64,000 bases of DNA from Spelaeicoccus albus (lineage in GTDB: Bacteria > Actinomycetota > Actinomycetes > Actinomycetales > Brevibacteriaceae). The stretch lies in assembly GCF_013409065.1 (NCBI RefSeq), contig NZ_JACBZP010000001.1, positions 3,916,518-3,980,517 of the forward strand, written 5' to 3'. Positions 58,501-64,000 of the stretch are shown one piece after another. Every line of letters starts with the position of its first letter. Positions within the stretch are counted from its first letter, which is position 1. A program made the translations under genes and the position numbers. The notes beneath the pieces are model-generated. The model worked only from the letters and a program-made list of their open reading frames with translations, had not been told where the DNA came from and searched no databases.

Positions 58501-60107
58501 CGAGCGCGCCGCCGGGCCGCACCCTTACGCTGGCTGGGCCGGAGTACCGGCTCGCCGGCCGCCAGCGCGCTCTCGCGGGAGGCTCGTGCGAAGTCGGCCA
58601 GATCCTCGACGAGGGTGGCGGCGTCGGCAGTGCCGGCCAGCACGTCGACCCGCAGGCCGTGTTCCTCGGCCGTCTTGGCCGTGGCCGGGCCGATACACGC
58701 GATCACGGTGGAGGTGTGCGGCTTCCCGGCGATGCCCACCAGGTTGCGCACGGTGGACGACGAGGTGAACAGCACTGCGTCGAATGTGCCGTTCTTGATC
58801 GATTCGCGGATCGGGGCCGCCGGCGGCGCCGCACGAACCGTCCGGTATGCGGTGACGTCGTCGACCTCCCAGCCGTTCTCCTGCAGCCCGGCCACAAGCG
58901 TGTCGGTGGCGATATCGGCTCGCGGCAAGAACACGCGCCCCACCGGGTCGAGAACCGGGTCGAACGGCGGCCAGTCGGCCAAGAGGCCGTGCGCCGACTG
59001 CTCGGACGACGGCACGAGGTCCGGTTCGATTCCCCAGTCGCGCAACGCCGCAGCCGTCACGCCGCCGACGGCCGCGATCTTCAAGCCGGCAAATGCCCGG
59101 GCGTCCAGGCCGAACTCGGTGAACTTCTCCTTGACGGCACGCACCGCGTTGACCGAGGTGAAGCCGACCCATTCGTACCGGCCCGTCACCATGCCCTTGA
59201 TGGCCTTTTCCATCTGCTGCGGCGTACGCGGCGGCTCGACCGAGATGGTCGGCACGACCGTCGGTACGCCGCCGTGTTCGCGGATCCTGTCGATCGTCGA
59301 TGCCGCCTGGTCCTTGGTCCGCGGAATGAGCACCTTCCAGCCGAACAGCGATTTCGACTCGAACCACGAGAATTCGTCGCGCGATGACGTGCCGGGCCCG
59401 ATCATGGCGTGCACGTTGGCGCCGAGTTCGCGGCGCCGGCCCAACGCGGCGAGCTCGGAGGCGAGCCCGTCAAGCGTCGTGGCGACCGACACCTGGTCCG
59501 ACCGGGTCCCGTCGACCGCGACGACTACCGGCGTGTCGGACGGCCATCCGCCGGCGACGAGTTGTTCGGCGGCGTCGGCAAGTTCGCCGGCATCGCCGAC
59601 CAGCACCGTCGAGGCGCGTTTGCTGCTGACGATGTTGCCGGCCACATTGCCGCCGGCGTGCACCACGTGCACGGCCTTCACGGTGTTGGTGGTCAGCGGC
59701 ACGCCCGAATAGGTGGCGATGGCCGACGGTGCGGAAACGCCCGGTACCACTTCGAAGCGGATGCCTTCCTTGTGCAACGCATGCGCTTCTTCGGCGAGCC
59801 CGGCAAAGGTGGCGGCGTCGCCGTCCAACAGCCGCACCACGTGCGCGTGGGTTTTAGCGGCCTTGACGATGCGCTTGGCGCGCACGGCCGTGGCGGTCGA
59901 CCCGCCCGGATCGACGGCGGCCGTCAGATCGGCCGTGCCGGGCGCGTATTTACCGGCCACGTCGACGTGCAGGCTGGTTTCGTACACCACCGCGTCGGCC
60001 ACGCCCAGCGCATCGATCGCCTTCACCGTCAAGAGCCCCGGGTCGCCCGGGCCCACTCCCACAAACGTCACGGTTCCGGCCGCGCGGGCCACGGTTCCCT
60101 TACTCAC
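58497..60107 (-). CDS. hemD: Uroporphyrinogen-III synthase fused to a SUMT-like domain
   Basis: A 536-residue fusion. The N-terminal half (about 1-255) resembles uroporphyrinogen-III C-methyltransferase with VGVGPGDPGLLTVKAIDAL and EVVPGVSAPSAIA. The C-terminal half (about 262-520) is uroporphyrinogen-III synthase with GWKVLIPRTKDQAAS, WVGFTSVNAV and LFTSSSTVRNLVG. In the methyltransferase half the usual KGGDP motif is replaced by LDGDA, so methyltransferase activity is doubtful. It overlaps hemC and hemB by 4 bases each. Confidence 0.93.
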   Translation of the reverse strand: MSKGTVARAAGTVTFVGVGPGDPGLLTVKAIDALGVADAVVYETSLHVDVAGKYAPGTADLTAAVDPGGSTATAVRAKRIVKAAKTHAHVVRLLDGDAATFAGLAEEAHALHKEGIRFEVVPGVSAPSAIATYSGVPLTTNTVKAVHVVHAGGNVAGNIVSSKRASTVLVGDAGELADAAEQLVAGGWPSDTPVVVAVDGTRSDQVSVATTLDGLASELAALGRRRELGANVHAMIGPGTSSRDEFSWFESKSLFGWKVLIPRTKDQAASTIDRIREHGGVPTVVPTISVEPPRTPQQMEKAIKGMVTGRYEWVGFTSVNAVRAVKEKFTEFGLDARAFAGLKIAAVGGVTAAALRDWGIEPDLVPSSEQSAHGLLADWPPFDPVLDPVGRVFLPRADIATDTLVAGLQENGWEVDDVTAYRTVRAAPPAAPIRESIKNGTFDAVLFTSSSTVRNLVGIAGKPHTSTVIACIGPATAKTAEEHGLRVDVLAGTADAATLVEDLADFARASRESALAAGEPVLRPSQRKGAARRRAR

Positions 60108-61069
60108 GCTTCACGCTCCTGGTCGTTTGTCTTCTCACCGATCGACAATCGGTCAAGTAATTCGATAGCTAGTTCTCGGCCCAGCCGGTCGGCGTCGGCG
60201 ACGCCGCCCTGCACCGACAGCCGGACGACGTCGCCGTCGTCGATGCTCTCTTCGGGGCACAATGCCGCACGCAGCGACAGCGCCGGGCCGTCTTCGTCTT
60301 CCACAATCTCCGCCAACGCTCCCAGAGGAGCCGAGCACCCCGCTCCCGTCTCGGCAAGCACCGCCCGTTCGGCGGTCGTGGCACTGCGGGTGTCGGCGTC
60401 GTCGATCTCGGCCAGCGCCCGGACCAGCTCGTCGTCGACGGCGCCGCCGGATTCGTCCCGGGTCTCCACGGCCAACGCACCCTGTCCGGGTGCCGGGAGC
60501 ATGTTGATCGGGTCGATCTTCTCGGTGATGTCGGCCTGTTTGCCGAGCCGTTCGAGGCCGGCCATGGCCAGCACCACCGCATCCAGCCGCCCGGACGTGA
60601 CATACCCCATCCGGGTCTCGACGTTGCCGCGGATGTCGACGACGTCGAATCCGAGGCCGAGGGCTTTCAACTGGGCATGCCGCCGCGGCGAGCCGGTGCC
60701 GATGACGGCGCCGGCGGGCAGTTCGACGAGTTTCTTGCCGCCGGCCGAGACGAGAGCGTCGCGCGGGTCGGCGCGGCGCGGCACGGCGGCCAGCCGGATA
60801 CCGGGTTCGGGGGTTGTCGGCAGGTCCTTCAGCGAATGGACGACGACGTCGACGGTGCCGTCCGTCAACGCGCCGCGCACGGCGGAGACGAACACGCCGG
60901 CGCCGCCCATCGACGTAAGCGGCGCCCGATTGGTATCGCCCTCGGTGGTCACGTTGACGAGTTCGACCTCGCGGCCGGTCAACTCGCGCAGCCGGTCCGC
61001 GATCAGTCCGGACTGGGTACGTGCCAGGGCGGACCGCCGGGTGCCCAGCCGAATGGGACGCGCCGTCAT
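60104..61069 (-). CDS. hemC: Hydroxymethylbilane synthase (porphobilinogen deaminase)
   Basis: Polymerises four porphobilinogens into hydroxymethylbilane. The 321 residues include LGTRRSALARTQS, VHSLKDLP, GTGSPRRHAQL, and the dipyrromethane cofactor Cys245 in ETGAGCSAPLGA. It is coupled to hemA (61066-61069) and hemD (60104-60107) by 4-base overlaps. Confidence 0.97.
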   Translation of the reverse strand: MTARPIRLGTRRSALARTQSGLIADRLRELTGREVELVNVTTEGDTNRAPLTSMGGAGVFVSAVRGALTDGTVDVVVHSLKDLPTTPEPGIRLAAVPRRADPRDALVSAGGKKLVELPAGAVIGTGSPRRHAQLKALGLGFDVVDIRGNVETRMGYVTSGRLDAVVLAMAGLERLGKQADITEKIDPINMLPAPGQGALAVETRDESGGAVDDELVRALAEIDDADTRSATTAERAVLAETGAGCSAPLGALAEIVEDEDGPALSLRAALCPEESIDDGDVVRLSVQGGVADADRLGRELAIELLDRLSIGEKTNDQEREA

Positions 61070-62481
61070 CGTTCCTCCCCCGGGCCTGTTGTGGCGTCGG
61101 AAAGGGCCCCGGCGTCGAACATGGCCGACGGCATGGCATTCAACGCGGCGGTGTCGTCCGGCGCGGTCAACGAATGGCCGCCGGATTGCCCCGCCGCGGT
61201 GTCCGAATCGGGCTGGTCGAGCTTCAAGTCGAAAAGGGCGCGCAGCGCGTCGGCATATCCGGAGCCGCCCGGCTGCGACGCCAATTGCTTGACCCGCACC
61301 GTCGGGGTGTGCATGAGTTTGTCGGCCATCCGGTTCAAGCTGGTGCGCACTTCGGTCAGGACGTGTTCGTCCACGCCGGACAACCGGGAGTTCAAGCGCT
61401 CCATTTCGGCGTCGAGCACGCGTTGGGCGCGCTTGCGCAGGGCAATGACAGTCGGCAGCGCCGCCTTCGAGCGCTTGGCTGACAAGAACCGTTCGACCTC
61501 TTCGGCGACTATCTCGTCGGCGCGAATGAGCGCGGCGGAGGCCGGGGAGTCGGCCCCGCGGTCGATCAACTCGGACAGCTGACGCAGACCGACGACTTGA
61601 ACGCCGGGCAGCTCGCCGACGGCTTCGTCGATATCGCGCGGCAACGCCAGGTCGACGAAGAACTGCCGGTCGGGCCTGTCGGCCCGGGCGACCCGGTCGG
61701 CCGAAATGACTGTCGTGCGGGCGCCCGTGCAGGCCACTACCAGGTCGGCGTGCGGCAACTCGGCGTCCAGTATTTCTCCGGTCATGGGCACGGCGCGCCC
61801 GCCCACGCCGGCGGCCAGACGCTCGGCTCTGGCAAGCGTCCGGTTGGCCACTGTGATGCTTTTCACGCCGCTGCGGGCAAGCTCCGCTGTCACCAGGCCG
61901 CTCATGGCGCCGGCCCCCAGCACGAGAGCGTGGGCGCCGGACAGGTCGCCGATCCAGTTCGGCGCGGGTTCGAGTGCGTCGTCCAGCATCGACCGGGCCA
62001 CCTGGTCGAGATCGGTTTCCGCGTGCGCCCGTTTACCGACGCGCAGGGCGGTTTGCATCAACCGTGACAAATTCGAGCTGACGTGCCCGGCCGATGTCGC
62101 TCGCGCGAGCGTCGTGCGCAGCTGGCCGAGGATTTGCGCTTCGCCCAGAGCCATCGAATCCAGGCCGCACGCCACCGAGAACACGTGCCGCACCGCGGCT
62201 TCGTCGTAGTGCACGTACAAGTGATCGGTCAGCGACGTCCAGTCCATGGCCAGCGCATCGACCAGTGCGCCGCCCAAGTCGGCCAGGCCGCCGTGGAACG
62301 ACGTCACGTCGGCGATCAATTCCAGCCGATTGCACGTGGAGACGACCAGTGCGCCGTCGACGTACTCGCCCGCCAGCATTCCGCCGGCAAGCTCTTCGGC
62401 ACGCGTCGCCCCGAGCGCCGCCGACTCCAAAACGCCAATGGGCGCGGAGTGGTGCGACAGGCCCACGATGAGTGCGGTCAC
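61066..62481 (-). CDS. hemA: Glutamyl-tRNA reductase
   Basis: The first enzyme of the C5 heme pathway, reducing Glu-tRNA to glutamate-1-semialdehyde. The 471 residues include the nucleophile Cys50 in VVSTCNRLE, LGEAQILGQLR, VLGAGAMSGLV (NADPH domain), ITVANRTLARAERLA and the C-terminal dimerisation helix. The C-terminus has an extra Gly/Ser/Asp-rich tail of about 50 residues. The start is GTG at 62481, in a GTGA overlap with the rex stop; longer readings lie inside rex. Confidence 0.96.
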   Translation of the reverse strand: MTALIVGLSHHSAPIGVLESAALGATRAEELAGGMLAGEYVDGALVVSTCNRLELIADVTSFHGGLADLGGALVDALAMDWTSLTDHLYVHYDEAAVRHVFSVACGLDSMALGEAQILGQLRTTLARATSAGHVSSNLSRLMQTALRVGKRAHAETDLDQVARSMLDDALEPAPNWIGDLSGAHALVLGAGAMSGLVTAELARSGVKSITVANRTLARAERLAAGVGGRAVPMTGEILDAELPHADLVVACTGARTTVISADRVARADRPDRQFFVDLALPRDIDEAVGELPGVQVVGLRQLSELIDRGADSPASAALIRADEIVAEEVERFLSAKRSKAALPTVIALRKRAQRVLDAEMERLNSRLSGVDEHVLTEVRTSLNRMADKLMHTPTVRVKQLASQPGGSGYADALRALFDLKLDQPDSDTAAGQSGGHSLTAPDDTAALNAMPSAMFDAGALSDATTGPGEER

Positions 62482-63224
62482 GATGACACCTTTCCTGCGA
62501 GAAGATCGGCGGCCTCGCGGCGTCCCGCATGAAAAGCGAGAATCTGCAGTTCCGTCGCCAAGTCGACGCGCCGCAATTGCACGTGCGCAGGAACCTGCAG
62601 CACGCACGGCGCGAAGTTCAGAATTCCGTGGATGCCGGCGCCGACCAGTTTGTCGCAGAGGCCCTGCGCGGCATCCGCCGGAACCGCCAGCACTGCCAGT
62701 TGGGCCTGCGCCTCGGCGATGCCGGCTTCAAGTTCGGCGGCGTCGCGTACCGTGAGCCCGCCGACGCTGCTGCCGACCACCGACTCGTCCACGTCGAACA
62801 TGCCGACCACCGAGAATCCGCGGGAGGCGAATCCCGAGTAGCCGGCCAAAGCGCGGCCCAGATGACCGACGCCGACAATGACGACGCGCCAATCGAGCGT
62901 CAGGCCGAGGGTTTCGGAGATTTGCGTGACAAGCCTGCCGACGCTGTAACCGACGCCGCGGGTGCCGTACGAGCCCAAGTACGATAAATCCTTGCGGAGC
63001 TTTGCCGCGCCCACCCCGGCCAGCTCGGCCAAGTCCTCGCTCGACACGGTTTCGGTGTCGGTGGCCGCAAAGGTGCCCAGCGCCTGTAGATATACGGGGA
63101 GCCGGGCCACGGTTGCGTCCGGAATGCCGCGAATCTCGTCGATTCCGCTGCCGTCGGCAGCGCTGCCCGGTGCGATTCGACGCGTGTTGACCGCAGGCAG
63201 CTCAGCGTACTCAGGCTGGGACAA
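62478..63224 (-). CDS. rex: Redox-sensing transcriptional repressor Rex
   Basis: Rex binds DNA when NADH is low and leaves it when the NADH/NAD+ ratio rises. The 248 residues have an N-terminal winged helix (about 30-90, ARLPVYLQALGTF and AKLRKDLSYLGSYGTRGVGY) and a C-terminal Rossmann domain with VGVGHLGRALAGY. Typical Rex targets are cytochrome bd and hem genes; in Streptomyces the rex-hemACD operon is itself Rex-controlled. The start is TTG at 63224 with GGAGA 10 bases upstream. Confidence 0.96.
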   Translation of the reverse strand: MSQPEYAELPAVNTRRIAPGSAADGSGIDEIRGIPDATVARLPVYLQALGTFAATDTETVSSEDLAELAGVGAAKLRKDLSYLGSYGTRGVGYSVGRLVTQISETLGLTLDWRVVIVGVGHLGRALAGYSGFASRGFSVVGMFDVDESVVGSSVGGLTVRDAAELEAGIAEAQAQLAVLAVPADAAQGLCDKLVGAGIHGILNFAPCVLQVPAHVQLRRVDLATELQILAFHAGRREAADLLAGKVSS

Positions 63225-63277
63225 GGGGGTCGGTGTCTCCTACCAAACTGATGGATGTAATACTGCCCCAACCTTAA

Positions 63278-63307
63278 GCGTCACGGGTCGTTTGCACAAA
63301 GTGACGC
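63278..63307 (-). promoter_or_regulatory. Inverted repeat at the rex promoter
   Basis: GCGTCAC (63278-63284) and GTGACGC (63301-63307) form a perfect inverted repeat with 16 bases between, around the near-palindrome TTTGCACAAA. A likely promoter (GTGACG, 16 bases, TATTAC on the minus strand) starts inside it. It does not match the Rex consensus TTGTGAA-N4-TTCACAA well, so the bound factor is open. Confidence 0.4.
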
Positions 63308-63318
63308 ATCACGGCGTA

Positions 63319-63579
63319 TCATGCTCTCCCGCCGCTGACGTCCAACCCTTCGAGAGCGGCCCGAAACCGGCCGGCGTCCACGCGCCAATAGGTGTGCACG
63401 CGACCGTCGATCAGCACTACCGGAATCTCTTCGCCGTACCGCCTCGTCAGTTCGGCGTCGTCGTCGATGTTCGTCTCGCGGACCTCGATGCCGGCCGCGG
63501 CAGCCTCCCGCAGCACCGTCTCCCGGGCCGCATCGCACAAATGGCAGCCCGGCCGGGTCAGTAATTCGACTCGTGTCAT
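63319..63579 (-). CDS. Glutaredoxin-like thiol protein
   Basis: An 86-residue thioredoxin-fold protein of the DUF836/glutaredoxin-like group. TRPGCHLCDAARETV gives a C-x2-C active site at residues 11 and 14, EIPVVLIDG carries the cis-proline, and WRVDAGRFRAAL closes the fold. It probably acts in the cytoplasm; the partner is unknown. A TACGCT box 7 bases before the ATG suggests a leaderless mRNA. It lies upstream of rex on the same strand. Confidence 0.85.
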   Translation of the reverse strand: MTRVELLTRPGCHLCDAARETVLREAAAAGIEVRETNIDDDAELTRRYGEEIPVVLIDGRVHTYWRVDAGRFRAALEGLDVSGGRA

Positions 63580-63642
63580 AGTCGCCAGCGTACCGCTCTC
63601 GAATCCGGCCGAGCGGACGACTCGGGCCGCTACAGTGGTGGT

Positions 63643-64000
63643 ATGCCATCGAATCCCGAGCCGCATTCCCCCGGCTCCCCGTCGGCCGGATCGTCCGGGC
63701 GCGCCGCGTTCTTCGACGTCGATAACACGGTGATGCGCGGGGCGAGCCTGTATCACCTGGCCCGCGGAATGCGCCGCCGCAAGCTGCTGACGTACCGCGA
63801 GCTCGTGCGGTTTGCGCTCGAGCAGCTCAGGTTCATCTCCAAGGGCGAACACGTGATCAATTTGGACCGGATCCGTACGCGCGCGCTGTCGTTCGTTGCC
63901 GGTTACACGGTCCCGGAGATTCGTCGAATCGGCGAAGAGGTGTACGACGAGTTGATGGCTTCGAAGATCTGGCCGGGAACTCGCGAGCTGGCCGCCGAGC
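63643..64000 (+). CDS. HAD-superfamily subclass IB hydrolase, partial
   Basis: The first 119 codons of a SerB-like phosphatase, cut by the right edge. FFDVDNTVMRGAS carries the DxDxT nucleophile motif, and the helical cap follows (YRELVRFALEQLRF). The ATG at 63643 has a TACAGT box 6 bases upstream and no ribosome-binding site, so it is probably leaderless. Divergent from the glutaredoxin-like gene. The substrate is not clear. Confidence 0.88.
   Translation, partial: MPSNPEPHSPGSPSAGSSGRAAFFDVDNTVMRGASLYHLARGMRRRKLLTYRELVRFALEQLRFISKGEHVINLDRIRTRALSFVAGYTVPEIRRIGEEVYDELMASKIWPGTRELAAE

Overview
The window is chromosomal DNA from a high-GC actinobacterium, probably of the order Micrococcales. 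The main grounds are a NusG with a long acidic N-terminal extension, a menaquinone locus that includes a MenJ-type reductase and a DUF4229 protein, a rex-hemA-hemC-hemD order with a fused HemD, and many genes that appear to start at the transcript's 5' end. Nearly everything is housekeeping. There is no phage, insertion sequence or CRISPR array, and four tRNA genes (Trp, Met, Thr, Tyr) are present.

Layout. 1-6.8 kb: rpoB and rpoC (rpoC is cut by the left edge), read leftward from a promoter about 280 bases upstream of rpoB. 7.2-12.5 kb: five tightly overlapping genes for membrane proteins of unknown function, inserted between rplJL and rpoBC. Four of the five share a C-terminal module with a C-x5-H plus C-x2-C signature. 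12.5-18.7 kb: rplL, rplJ with an L10-type leader and attenuator, a DedA protein, a double GNAT protein, then tRNA-Trp, secE, nusG, rplK and rplA. 18.9-31.5 kb: tRNA modification (gluQ), DNA repair (ogt), a membrane metallophosphoesterase, an adenosine-deaminase-like enzyme, a hadA/hadB-like hydratase pair coupled to murB, tRNA-Met and tRNA-Thr, a GDPD, an ArsB/SLC13-like permease, an S53 peptidase, a VOC protein and an MFS exporter. 31.6-37 kb: tRNA-Tyr, yajQ, a divergent SDR/TetR pair, a DHA2-type exporter, and a ferredoxin-NADP reductase with a DtxR/IdeR-like box upstream. 37-50 kb: rarD and the menaquinone locus (prenyl synthase, menJ, menG, menF, menD, menC, menB, menE, menA), interrupted by an LLM oxidoreductase gene flanked by two copies of a 70-bp palindrome. 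50-55.5 kb: two small membrane proteins and the System II cytochrome c genes (ccsB, resB, ccdA, tlpA/resA-like) with a histidine phosphatase. 55.6-63.2 kb: the heme operon rex-hemA-hemC-hemD-hemB-marR followed by hemL. 63.3-64 kb: a glutaredoxin-like protein and the start of a HAD hydrolase.

The functional theme of the right half is respiration: menaquinone synthesis, heme synthesis under the NADH/NAD+ sensor Rex, and cytochrome c maturation lie side by side. Many genes are coupled by ATGA or GTGA overlaps. The best candidate for an undescribed system is the five-gene membrane cluster at 7.2-12.5 kb. Second are the families of intergenic palindromes, especially the pair that brackets the LLM gene and supplies the stop codon of menC.
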